Of a stretch of 22,958 nucleotides of DNA, positions 1 to 10,284 are shown piece after piece (the first letter of the stretch is position 1; the number at the start of each line of letters is the position of its first letter). The notes under the pieces are model-generated. The model was given only the letters and a program-made list of their open reading frames with translations. It did no database searches and was not told the DNA's origin. Origin of the DNA: Parachlorella kessleri (lineage: Eukaryota > Chlorophyta > Trebouxiophyceae > Chlorellales > Chlorellaceae); the NCBI GenBank assembly GCA_001598975.1, contig BBXU01002520.1:1-22958 (forward strand). The letters run 5' to 3'. Both the position numbers and the translations under genes were made by a program.

Positions 1-77
1 CTTCCAGACCCACACACACCGCCCCCTCACCCCCCACCCGCCCCCTCACCCTCAAGACAAAGAGTGGTGCGATTTAC

Positions 78-3000
78 CTTCCAGTCATAGAGAGGGCTGC
101 CCCACAGCTGCCCCGTCGCGCTAAAGGCGTCGGGCGGCACACCGCTCACCAGCTCTGGCTTGCCGTCAGCCGCGAGCTCAAACAGGTGCCTGGAGCAGTG
201 AGCAAGGATCGGGCGAGCCTTCAATGGCAGAACGTCCACGTCGGGACCAACATGCTGTGCTGCGCTGCTGCCAACGGTCCCCACATCTTGCTGGCCCACA
301 GCGTGGTAGTAGCAAGGATGTGCTTACAGGTCTTGTCAGGTTGTCGCCTGGTAACATCCACCGTACTGAGCTGCCCTGCTTCCAGAGGTCTCTTCACCTG
401 CTGAACCTCACAGCCGAATCCAGCCTTCCCCAAGCTTGGGGCAGGTGCTGAGGGTGAGGGGGCAGACCGCCCTGTTGATCCACCATGCCGCGCTATGGCC
501 TCCCACATAGCTGAATTCGCATTTCCAGGTCACAGGTGGCGGACAGGAAAAACACCCTAATACACGAAATACAAACACGAAGAAAGGATGTATAGGTAAA
601 GGAGGAACCGACCTGTTGGCCCACACATCAGCGCTGTGGCCTCCCACATAGATGGGCATGTCCCCAACCACCTTCACTCCCAGCGAGTTTGCGTAGCCCT
701 GCGGGGAAGGCAGGTGCAGGCATGAGCTTTTCTATCCTAAGGCTTGTCTCACTAGACAAAGCGGGACGTACATGTGTAAGCCCTTCCCTCTCAAGATTTG
801 TAATACGTGACAAGGAGGACCCTGCATGCAGCATGCTTCGGAGCATAAGCCGACTACGCATAAGCTGGTAGTTTCTCTCAAGCATGTCCAATGCTGCATA
901 TTCGCTTGGAAAACGCCACAACCTCAACCCATGAGTAGGGCACACCCTGCCTTCATAAGCTGGGGCCCACGGGGCGGATCAGCGGCAAGCTCAGCAAGGC
1001 AGAAGACATGCCTTGGGAACTGCCAAAGGAGGGTTCATGAGATTGGTTGCCTGGCCACCTTGTCAACAGTGGGGAAATCACGATCGTGGCCCCTCACCTT
1101 GACCTGCTGCCAGAAGTGGTCGAAGAAGAACTGTATTGCGATGAAGGTGTCGATCCTGCCGGCATGCTCCTCCTTGAAAGCCTCCATCGTGGCGGGGTCG
1201 GCGTCACGATACTGCGCCTCCCAGTCCCACCACGCCTGCAGCAGGCACAGCGCGGGCCGCCACGCAAGTTCCACTTTGGAAGGTTGGCATTTCATGTATG
1301 TATTTCATGTATTTTACCTGATGAGGCCCACCACGCCTGCAGCAGGCAAAGCGGGGCGCCAGAGCCACTCTTAGGCTGGCGTGCATACAGCCACGTGCAT
1401 GCAGCCACGAAGCTTGCACCATTGTTGGGTTGTGCTTTGGGGCAACGCTGGTATCGCTCAAATGCCGTCAGACATGCCATGACGACAGCGCCAAGGACCA
1501 CTGTTAGGCTGCCCTGCGTGTTGACATGAAGCTGCCACCAGGGCTGGCTTGGTCTTATGGTGATGAGGCATCATCTGACAGCCTTCACCAAGCATGTAGC
1601 AAACTACCACCCGAGCACGTCGCTCCCTGTGAAGGTTTCCAAACACTGGGGCTCCCATCCCCCCCAGACCCCCTTCGTCCTCTCTGTCCCTTGCAAGGGA
1701 GTGGCGCTTAGCTCCTGTTCCGCGCCGGTTGTCCAATAGGAACATAAGGGAAGCGACAAAGAAAACAGTAACATAAAAACATAAAAATGCAGGGTGACAT
1801 GTCCGACCCACCTTCTCCTGCATGGCCGGCTGCTCTGTCAGCACACTGAAGAGTGCCGACGGCTCCACCCAGGGGTTGTCCCTCCGGAATGCTACCATCT
1901 TCCTGCAGCGTCATTACATAAGGCATGTCATACGATGTGGACCCTATGCGTGCTTGACCGAATGCTCCACCCAGGGGTTGTCTCTCCGGCATGCTTCCAT
2001 CTTCCTGCAGTGACACCACATACAGCGTCACGTACAGTTTTCATATAGTACACCCTTGGTTGCGTGCTGGACACAGCTGCTCCTCTTTTGGCAGGGATTC
2101 TTTCCATGAATTCCTGTCCGGCCGCGCACGCCTACTGCTGCCAGGTCTTTCACTACAAAGCAAGGAGATGTCCACACCACACAGCCCGTTACAACAACTG
2201 CACTAGTCACCACTGGAAACAACCCTCCAGCATCCCCTTACCCAAAAATGAGATCAACAGTGTGTAGCAATATGGTTTGTGAGATGGGATGCTGAAGGGC
2301 CGTCAAAGGTTATTATTGCGCCATAAAGCTGAAAAATGAAATAAATGTCGGGTATATATAAAAGCCATTGCCAGCATGACTCACTCCTTGAGCTCCTTGT
2401 GCTGCGGGTCGCTCAGTAACCGGCCTGCCGCCTTCTCAAGCAGCGGCGTCTTCTCCTTGTGCACCGCCTTGAAGTCTGCACACAGCCCATGGACAGCTGC
2501 CACAGGTGGGCCCCCACATCAGACCCCTACCTCTACCCCCCGCCAATATCAGTCGCTGCATTATGATACCCCTCACTCCCTTATGCCAACCACGCCCCCA
2601 AGTCCCTCTTTCACCGCCTGCCAGGTGCCGCAGCTCATCAGCCGCCAAGATTGCATGGAGCCTCCACTGTGAACCGTAGCACTGTCAGGGCCTCTCTGTC
2701 TATATGCTCTGCTCCCAGGCTCCACCCCCACCTGACATAGTTCACTTTGGCTCTCTACGGGCTGCAGCCGCACCTGCGTCAGCCCCCAGGCCACAACATC
2801 CACCACAACCACTTGCCTTGCTGAGTACAAGTTGGTGAGGCAAGTCCTCAATCTGCATGGCTCCCTGCCAGCCCGAACTGGGAAAGCACTTGCCTCCTCC
2901 ATCAGCAGCAGTAGGAGGAACCTTTTCACCTCCAAACCTTGTGCCAGGATGACTACCGTAACATCCCGCCAACCCCCCATGTTTGTTAATGTTAACATCA

Positions 3001-3916
3001 ACCTTGTTGTACTTCTCAAGCAAACAAACAGACTACAGGAATCATAATAACCATGTCCCAGGTACCTGCTTGGCTCTCCACCGGCTGTGGAGCTGGAAGC
3101 TCCCCCTTCTCCAGCAAGCCCAGCTCAGCTAGCTCGTCCAGAGGAATCAGCAGCGGATTCCCACAGAGGGCATCCAGGCCGCTGTAGGGCGACCAGAAGC
3201 TGTCGGGGGGGACCAGAGGCAGCATCTGCAGCGAGGCAGGCAGGCACAGTCAAGCGCCGGCACCCGGAGCACCAGCGGTGGCATTTTGTAGACATAGCAG
3301 GCCCTGGCCAGCACAGAGCGGGTCCTTCTCATGTGGAGCAAGTTGCGCAGCGGCACAGACAACAATACTTTTAAGGCGCACAACCCCCAGAACTGCAGCA
3401 CAACCCGATTACTCCGCCCTTGGGTGCTGTGGTACGGCCACAAGCGTGCTGCACCCCACCTCATACCCCTGCGTTCCGTGCAGCAGCAGGGGAAGGGGCG
3501 ACCACGGCCCTGTAGCCTAGCCGCCTGCGCACCTGCCACAGCTGCATCCCTGTTGCCGCCAACCAGTCCACAAACTTTACAGCCTCCTGGCCGATCTCGC
3601 CGATGCCATACTTGCCAGGCAGGGAAGTTGGGTGCAGGATCACACCCGCCCGCCTGTGCTTGGGGGGGTTCGGCCCAGGGTTGCCATAGTCCTCTGGCAG
3701 CTCACCACCAGGCGCAAGGTCGGGAAAGGGGTCGGGGTACGGCGTGATGGTGCGGGCCTGGGCGGCTGGGATGGCATTGTTGCCACGGTGGCAGCTGCGC
3801 TGAGGTGCATGCCGCCTCAAGTGCAGCAGCATCCACGGCTGCGCCCGACCAGCATCGAGCCGTCTGGTGGCTGTCGGACGCGATAGTAGCGCAGATCGCA
3901 TAGAGCCCGATAACAT
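78..3916 (-). CDS. DPE1: Plastid 4-alpha-glucanotransferase (disproportionating enzyme), 5' portion, GH77 family
   Basis: The enzyme moves maltooligosaccharide segments between alpha-1,4-glucans during plastid starch metabolism. Seven exons can be joined in phase: 3533-3916, 3066-3225, 2385-2475, 1812-1902, 1098-1235, 613-698 and 78-189. They total 1062 bases, or 354 codons, and every donor is GT. Family signatures include HPTSLPGKYGIGEIG (residues 96-110), SFWSPYSGLDALCGNPLLIP in exon 2, GDMPIYVGGHSADVWANR in exon 6 and SGVPPDAFSATGQLWGSPLY in exon 7. The ATG at 3916 starts a leader rich in Ser, Arg and Ala (about residues 1-55), consistent with a plastid transit peptide. An in-frame TTG at 3961 was not chosen. 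The gene leaves the window on the left inside an intron (1-77), so the catalytic Asp/Glu/Asp residues expected in the RIDHFRG-type and later regions are not encoded here. Five of its introns or intron edges carry degenerate copies of adjacent exon ends. Identification is secure; exon edges rest on phase and family continuity. Confidence 0.93.
466..511 (-). repeat. Degenerate copy of the DPE1 exon 6 3' end inside the following intron
   Basis: On the minus strand this stretch reads SYVGGHSAAWWINR, a diverged copy of exon 6 IYVGGHSADVWANR (613-655). The similarity runs through the splice junction. The true site is AACAG followed by GTCGG, while the copy has AACAG followed by GGCGG, so its GT donor is lost. 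It is probably a dead local duplication within the 190-612 intron. Confidence 0.75.
1326..1369 (-). repeat. Degenerate copy of the DPE1 exon 5 acceptor and exon start
   Basis: The minus-strand reading CLLQAWW is shared with the true exon 5 boundary near 1222-1255, where CTGCTGCAG precedes the exon codons for AWWDWEAQYR. In the copy the similarity ends after AWW. The shared part covers the pyrimidine/CAG acceptor and about ten exon bases. A further weak echo of the 1354-1392 stretch lies at 1489-1525. Confidence 0.65.
1966..2013 (-). repeat. Degenerate copy of the DPE1 exon 4 acceptor and exon start
   Basis: This is a near-identical copy, displaced by 102 bases, of the true acceptor region at 1866-1911. 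It shares the CTGCAG acceptor and about 35 bases of the exon start encoding RRDNPWVE. If spliced in the DPE1 frame, the copy runs into TAG after VKHA, so only the proximal acceptor at 1902 gives the conserved protein. Confidence 0.85.
2744..2766 (-). repeat. Short degenerate copy of the DPE1 exon 2 3' end
   Basis: On the minus strand this reads LQPVESQ, echoing the true exon 2 end PQPVESQA (3066-3093). The similarity covers about 20 bases and stops at the junction. It lies about 320 bases into the 2476-3065 intron. Because it is short, chance resemblance cannot be excluded without an alignment score. Confidence 0.45.
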
Positions 3917-4382
3917 GGTGCAGGCTAGCAATTGCCCTTGACCAATCAAATAGATACCCAACGTAGTTTTGTTCCTTAGCTAGCTCGCGATGCAGATCGA
4001 TGGCACTGGCGGCCCACAGCAATTGCAGCACTTCTTGATGATGGGATGGAATCAAAATAGTGAGCGGAGTTACAGTACACGTGCAAGCCTGCTCCTGCGT
4101 ACTTTAGATAACTACCCTAGCCAGATCCAGTGCTCAAACTGGCTGCTGAACACGCCTAGGAAGCTCCTGAGCACCTGGCCCTTAAGAGTTGGACAGCATG
4201 GACAGCATGAGCAGCATGCCGCATGCAGGAAAAAAGCAGGTATAGATTAGGTCATGGGGATGTTTACTAGCCGTTGGTGCCCCAGGCTGATGCCGGCGGA
4301 GGTACCTTCCCACCTCACCCACACCACCACACACACACAACAATAGTGCTCCCATTGTGTCAGGAATGGTGAGGGTGCAGGC

Positions 4383-4649
4383 TTAGGGGAGGGCTGGCGG
4401 GCATTGAACGCGAAGGTAATTGTGGCAACAGCGGGGACTATACTGGCTGGTCACGGCAAACACGCCCATAGTATGGAAGGCCCCACCGATAGACAGGACC
4501 TTGCCCTCGAAGCTGACCTTGACCCTGCTGACTTGGCTCTTGGTGACCGCCAGTGGGCCAGTGTTCCACTCCGCCTTGGCAGTAAATATTGAACAGACCA
4601 CCAGCACCTCTTGAGCAAAGGGCTTGTATAGATAGCAACGACTGCCCAC
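4383..4649 (-). other. Orphan coding-like segment, minus strand, unrecognised
   Basis: An uninterrupted minus-strand frame of about 88 codons ends at TAA (4383-4385). Its middle part, roughly 4445-4575, has coding-style GC-rich third positions and protein-like text such as AEWNTGPLAVTKSQVSRVKV followed by SFEGKVLSIGGAFHTMG. There is no ATG at a sensible upstream position and no strong flanking splice pair. A weak AAG acceptor at 4576 and a weak GTGACC donor are the best candidates. It could be an internal exon of an unmodelled gene or a relic. I do not recognise the family. Confidence 0.3.
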
Positions 4650-5458
4650 CGTCCGGAGACGGTCACGAATGAGGGAGTGTTGGCTTACCAGTTCAACCTG
4701 ATAACCCTACCAATACCCATCTCCGCAAACTCCCCAATCTTCCTCCCTGGTCATCCCAGGTTGCCCCAAGACGCGCTCTGCCACCCTCATCTGTCCACCT
4801 CCCCAGCGGCAGATGGAAATCTCTTCCCAAAGGCCAGATGCCATGCTCGCTGCCGCAACTGCATCTGCTCCAGCCCTGCTACTCCTTTCAGGCCTTCCCC
4901 TGCTGGCCGTTGCTAGCCCTGGCAGGGGTTACACTCTAGCACTCTGGCAACCAAGGCAACATGCCGCACTCTCCGCGGTAGGCGACAACGCACCTCTGCT
5001 ATGGCTGTGGCTTGCTCGCTTCACAATTTGGGCTCTTCTGACTTCCACACCAGTGGCCTGATATGCCAGCGCGACGGCCTCAGCCCTTTCTTGCCTTATA
5101 ACAGTGCACGAACTCACCATATTGTGTACAAGCGCAACGGGTCAAGTGCTTTGTCGTGCGCTCATGCGTGCACTGGCAGATATCATCCAGCACACCACCC
5201 GTGTCACTTCGATACTTGTCCCCACTGCCAGCATGCTACCGCTGGTCAGGCAGAGCCTAGAAACGTGTAACTAACGCTCAAACAGACGAGATGTGAATGT
5301 CGGAACACGGCGTTTACCACCACAACCAGGCCGTCAAGGCTCCTGTGAGGGGCAGTACGAGAGCGCCAAGGCAGGCGGTACACCAAGCTTGGCGGCTTCT
5401 TGCTATTGGGCCCTCCAGCGAGCCCTCTCCCTCTTTCACCACCTTGACGTGTGGTATC

Positions 5459-5465
5459 TATATAA
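5459..5465 (+). promoter_or_regulatory. TATATAA motif abutting the RPL6 start codon
   Basis: TATATAA ends one base before the proposed RPL6 ATG (5467), after a pyrimidine-rich run at 5409-5442. This is too close for a TATA box serving that ATG. It may be fortuitous, or it may mean that the true start lies elsewhere. Confidence 0.3.
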
Positions 5466-5466
5466 G

Positions 5467-8400
5467 ATGGCGAAGGAGGTGTGCTCTCAAAGGCTTTCAT
5501 GACTGCGCTGCTCTCATTAAATGTGCTTTTCCAAGCTTTAACAAGTGTTTCTGCTGTGTTTTGCAGCTTGCTCGTGGCATCGAGGCCAAGGGCCGCAGCA
5601 AGTCCTATCACGCTAGGCAAGTTCCCTTACCGGCGTGTTTGTTCAGCTGGGCGATGGCTTTTGCGGCTTTCGAAGTTGGAAATGAGCAGCTTAGGATGGT
5701 CGGCATGCAGCAGCCTCGCGGTGCACAGCCCAGGCAGACGTCCGTCGTCGTGGCTATAGCAGGCCCGACTTTTAGCAGCTAGGGAGGAGCCAATGCTCAC
5801 GCACACAGCTGGCAGTGCCAGGGCTAAGAGAGAAGGGCTGCAGAGGGGACGAACAGCAGGAGGCAGCACTCAGCGCTGGTGATGAGCAGGCGGGGGCGGG
5901 GGTCACAGCTGTGTAGCAGCCTGGGAGGATGTACCACAGCAGGTCCAGCCGTGGTTTCCCAGGAATCACATATTGCCAGGACGATATCTGTGTGCCATTG
6001 GGGGCCCGCTCTGCTCTGCACCGCAGGGGCCTGTGGGCCATCAAGAAGAAGAACGGCGGCAAGTTCCCCACCCACGCCAAGAAGGAGGCGGTGGCAGCGG
6101 CCACAGACACCCGGCCCTCAAAGTTCTACCCCGCGGACGATGTGGCCAAGCCCCTGGCCCGCAAGGCAGTCAGGTGGGTGCTGGGCGAGCCTGCTCAAGG
6201 GAGCCTGGCAGCCAGGCGGTCCGTTGAGAACGTGCCGAACAAGGCGGAAGCACAGGGACAAAGCTCCCGTTCACGGCAGGGTCGCACAGTGCAACATCTG
6301 GCTGCGAATGAGGGACAGTAGTGAGCCAAGCTGGAGGGCATCCAGCTCCAGGACTGTGGTGGGTTGTCTTCATGGACGTTTGGTGATCTGTGGACGCGGT
6401 GGGTGGTGAGTGCAGGCGCCCCGCCAAGCTGAGGGCGTCGATCACCCCCGGCACTGTCCTCATCCTGCTGGCCGGCCGCTTCAAGGGCAAGCGCGTCGTC
6501 TTCCTGCGGCAGCTGCCCTCCGGTGAGTCCAGTTGCCGCAACCTCATGAGCTGTTTGGGCAGGCTACTGTGTGGTGCCTAAACAGAAGACTAAATGTAGC
6601 TAAAGAGATGGGCGGACAAGGTGTTCCTCGGGCCTGGTTGTCCGTGGCTGGCTGCCTCGTGAGCTTTGTGTCACATGGTGGCAACCGCTCCTGTTGAAGT
6701 GGAGCGGAAGGATGTGGCACGGGTGGGGTATGACAAGCAGCCAGTCTTGAGGGGCCTACATCCAGCCGGTGCGAATGGTTGAGCGCCTTCCGGCTAGCCT
6801 TGAGGCACCAGCGGAGGATCGGCAGCAGGCCAGCGGCAGCAGAGCAGCAGCACTGGACCAGATCCTAAAGACATCTGGGGTGCCAGCCGGCTGACAGCCG
6901 CATGGGCTCTACCTGGCGGCAGTGTTGGGGCGCCAGCAGCTGCCATTGCCGGGAAGGGGGCACGCAGTAAAGGCAGCGGGTACTATCTACTGGCAACGCA
7001 TGCCGGCCACGGCTGCCTGCCGGGGTTGCGGCACATGCACTAGTTCCAGCTTAGCAACTAGGTCACCCGGTCAAACCCAGCGAGGGCAGCCAAAGTATGC
7101 CCCGCCTGTGGCTGTCGCTGGCAAGCAGCACGGGCTGCAGGTGCACGCATTGTTTCGGGGCCAGCAGCGGCGCAGCTGATCTGGCAGAAACGAGAATGGA
7201 GGCAGCTTCGCGCTGCTGGCAGCCAGCCCTCTCACAGCCTGAACAGCACAGCAGGGACCCTGGCTAGGCAGCGCTTCCGCCCGACAGCAGCCGGAGCACC
7301 TGCGGACATGGCGGGCGGGGGTTGGGTGGGACGGCACAAGGATTGTTGGCGTTTGCCCCTTGCCTTGTCCACACAAGCCTGCTCTGTAGACCTCGCTCTC
7401 GTGGTTGGCCTCGCGCATTGAAGCCATGACGAATGTCCCCCCCCCCCCCTGTTGTGTGCAGGCCTGCTGCTGGTGACCGGGCCCTTCAAGCTCAACGGCG
7501 TGCCCCTGCGCCGCGTGAACCAGGCTTACGTCATCGCCACATCCACCAGGGTGGACGTCAGCGGCGTGGACGCCGAGAAGTGAGTGCCTGTGTTTATTCT
7601 TCTGTCGCGGGGAGGGAGGAGGGACGGGTGCAGTTCAAGTGGTTGAGGTGTCGCAGCGTCGGAGCGCTACCGCTATGTAAAAGGGGAAACAACGCCGCCT
7701 GCCTTAAATTAAAATACCTGCGCTTAACTCTCATGAGCGAGCATTGTAGCTACGAGCCTGGAATCCATCGCCCCAAACTGCTAGTCACTTTGACCATGCC
7801 TGAACCCTGACTTGAAGAAGCGTGTTCAACCCACACCCAGCTCACCCCTCGCAACGCCCCAATTCTCCCCGGTCCCGCAGGTTTGACGATGCCTACTTCA
7901 AGTCTGCTGAGAAGAAGCAGCGCAAGCAGGGCGAGAAGGAGTTCTTTGCTGAGGCCCCGGCCAAGAAGGAGCTGCCGGCCGAGTATGTCGAGAACCAGAA
8001 GTCTGTGGACTCCAAGCTGCTGTCGGCGCTCAGGTGGGGGGCCTGTGGGTGAGGGACTTCTACTGAAGGGACTCTTCCCAGGGCCCTCAGCAGGGACAGC
8101 TGATGACAGGGGTGTGCGATGGTCTGCGAGTGGTGGGGAAGGTTAAGGCAGGGTTGTGCACAAATTGCGTCGGTGCAGTGCACGAGATATGAGAAGGTTG
8201 CAAGCTGTGGGGTGGTTGTGATGTAAACCATTGAGGCCCCCAGCCTCCCAAGGTGGTGTCCGCCTCGGCAGGTGGATTGGCGTGGGCGGACAAAATACAT
8301 GTGCTGGGAGGGCGTGTAATGGGCTGTGACACAACAAAGATATCTGGATATCTGGTCACAGATTTCACTTTGCACCCCTCCTTTGGTGCGGGTGTTTGGT

Positions 8401-8686
8401 GGCGGCAAGTCTTGAAGGGGAGGTCATGAATGTGTGGTGGTGCTCGTGGTGCAGCCGGGGTGGGCAAAGGGCTGCCGTATCGCTGGCTGAATGCCACAGT
8501 GCAGCCTTTGAGGCCAGGCAACCCTTACAGCTTGCATGCCGGATGGGACGTCCGTGACAACAAGAGGTGAGACAGCCGTGTCACAAGCCTTGCATTTGCC
8601 TGCCATGCAGTGACGAGCTCAAGGGCTACCTCTCTACCCGCTTCACACTGCGCGCCAGCGACAGGCCCCACCTCCTTAAGTTCTGA
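5467..8686 (+). CDS. RPL6: 60S ribosomal protein L6 (eL6), complete
   Basis: A structural protein of the large cytosolic ribosomal subunit. Seven exons join in phase: 5467-5478, 5567-5616, 6027-6173, 6416-6522, 7462-7579, 7881-8033 and 8611-8686 (663 bases, 220 residues), close to the size of plant and algal L6. Diagnostic eL6 stretches are [40 protein letters not shown] with [20 protein letters not shown] (about residues 74-110, the SH3-like core), [26 protein letters not shown] and the C-terminal LKGYLSTRF...LLKF. The second intron (5617-6026) uses a GC donor, TAG/GCAAGT, and is needed to give the conserved YHARGLWA junction. The first exon is the weakest part: only MAKE before a GTGTGC donor, with TATATAA just upstream. 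A 13-base C run (7437-7449) sits just before the 7462 acceptor. None of its introns shows exon-end copies. Confidence 0.95.
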
Positions 8687-8922
8687 GCAAGCGGAGCGGG
8701 ACAGCAGTACGGACCAGCAGTATGCGCCAGCCGCACCGGCCATATCAGCGAAGAGAAGTACCAGAACCTGCAGCTTGCAGTTGCCGGCGGCCTGAATGGG
8801 GCCCAGCCGGGGAGCACTGGCGGCGGGCAGGCACATGAATTGCACAAAGCGCTGGCGGGCGGCAGCTGCCGCCGACCTCTCCTCGTGCTTGCTGTGCGCT
8901 TGAATGCTATGGGCATGGCGCT

Positions 8923-8927
8923 GTAAG
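8923..8927 (+). terminator. TGTAA polyadenylation-type motif downstream of RPL6
   Basis: TGTAA is the usual chlorophyte poly(A) signal. It lies 237 bases after the RPL6 stop, a plausible 3' UTR length for green algae. A five-base motif also occurs by chance, so this is tentative. Confidence 0.45.
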
Positions 8928-9361
8928 ACTTGACTAGCTTCCCTTCATTTCGCCGAGAGGGAAGCAGGAGAGTCAGCGGCTTACAGAGAAGGGCAAAGCT
9001 CAGCAAGTCGTTGCCAACGGACCAAATGGGTAGGCGATATTCGCACCCCGAGCTACCAGCTAAGGCAAATACAGTAGGCGTGCTTGTGCCAGAGCCCTGT
9101 CACCTGTACTGGCTGTGGGAGAGCCCTTGGTTTGGGGCAAGGCGCAGGTGGCAGGGGCAATAACACCACTCGCGAGTATGTAGGCCTTACCAGCTTCAAG
9201 GTGGAAGGATACATGCCCAGAATCAACAATGCCAGAGGACCCTGGCCTGCGTTGATCAGGTAAATTGTTTAGCACTGGGTGAACAAGTCTAGGCAAACAG
9301 CGTACACGCCCGCTGACCATGCTGCTGTGAGTCCCCCAAGTGGGGTCAACTCAAAGCCAGC

Positions 9362-9571
9362 ATAAGCTCAGGCAAGACTCAGGCTCAGTCTGCATCAAGC
9401 CCTGTCAGTCCAGCCCAGCGCTACTCCCCGTTCGCACTACCTGCCACCCATGCTAATAAGCTCAGGCAAGATTCAGGCACAATCTGCATCCAGCCCTATC
9501 AGTCCAGCTCAACTCTCACTCCCTGTTCGCAGTACTTGCCACCCATGCTAGTAAGCTACTCGCATTGCCTG
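9362..9571. repeat. 94-base imperfect tandem repeat, two full copies and a partial third
   Basis: Copy one starts at ATAAGCTCAGGCAAGA (9362) and copy two at the same sequence at 9456, a period of 94. Both share the internal blocks TCAGTCCAGC and TGCCACCCATGCTA. A shortened third copy begins near 9549 (AGTAAGCT, then a block ending in CCTGCCACC). It is not in a recognised gene. Confidence 0.85.
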
Positions 9572-10284
9572 CCACCTTTAACAAGAGCCAGGATGTACTA
9601 TACTGACAGACCACACGAGGATACCAGTTCTGTACGGCATGCACCACTGAGTGACGTACCGATCAATTTCAAGCAGTGTGAGCATCCTTTCACGCTGCCC
9701 TGCCAGCCCCAGGTTGACTTTCTTGCGGACCACACTGCCTGCTACCATAAACAAGCAGTATCAGCTCTGTACAATTAGCCCTGGCAGCTTGCCACGGGCG
9801 GATCCGCCTGACGGTCCAGTGCACAAGCCATGGCAGGCTTCAGCGTGCTATAAGCTCTCGATGGTTGTTGGTGCTGCACAGCTGACTGGGGACCCATGGC
9901 CACATGTATACTACTTAGCTAGTGTTTCCTGCCAGTAATTGTCGGACATGTGGGTCACTGTGCTGGGTGCACAGCGTATACATGTGGGTCACACTGCCTA
10001 ATGAGCATCCTACCCAACTTAGTTGCTTCTCGCCCGTACCCTTCTCTAATCCTTGTTTACGGTGTGAAATATACCTTCACGCGCGGTCCAACCCAATGGC
10101 CAAGCTGAGCAGAGCCCTGACCCCCTCCGGCGCCCTGGCTGCTTCCCATGCTGCTACCCCGGGCGCCCTGAGAGCACTGGTCACAACCTAGGCAGGCACC
10201 TAGGTACAACGCTGCTTGCTAGAGATAAATAATCTGCGTTGCACAGGCGGTTTTGTCTGCTGCTAGCCAGGAGCCCTTGGTGTC

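Larger units (their letters stand above)
3917..5466. other. Divergent intergenic spacer between DPE1 (minus) and RPL6 (plus)
   Basis: About 1.5 kb separates the two start codons, so the promoters of both genes should be here. I see no clear TATA box upstream of DPE1. The only coding-like stretch is the minus-strand segment near 4430-4575, listed separately. The rest has no family signature on either strand. Confidence 0.6.
8687..10284. other. Intergenic region with no supported gene
   Basis: 1.6 kb with only short frames lacking coding-style third positions or family motifs. It holds a possible RPL6 poly(A) signal, a 94-base tandem repeat (9362-9549 plus a partial third copy), and two copies of ACATGTGGGTCAC near 9948 and 9979. 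A transit-like 31-codon frame at 10096-10191 has no good donor to the downstream gene. Confidence 0.55.

Noticed and set aside
2353..2362. TATATATAAA as a promoter element
   Set aside because: It lies inside the DPE1 intron between exons 3 and 4, with no gene start suited to it nearby.
3916..3961. DPE1 start at the upstream in-frame TTG (3961)
   Set aside because: TTG is not a credible nuclear start, and the ATG at 3916 gives a transit-like leader directly.
10096..10191. Transit-like frame MAKLSRALTPSGALAASHAA as exon 1 of the 10285-12030 gene
   Set aside because: The only donor near its end is GTCACA or a GC site, and I found no phase-consistent route to the proline-rich exon. The ATG at 10285 needs no extra intron. 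It remains a possible alternative first exon.
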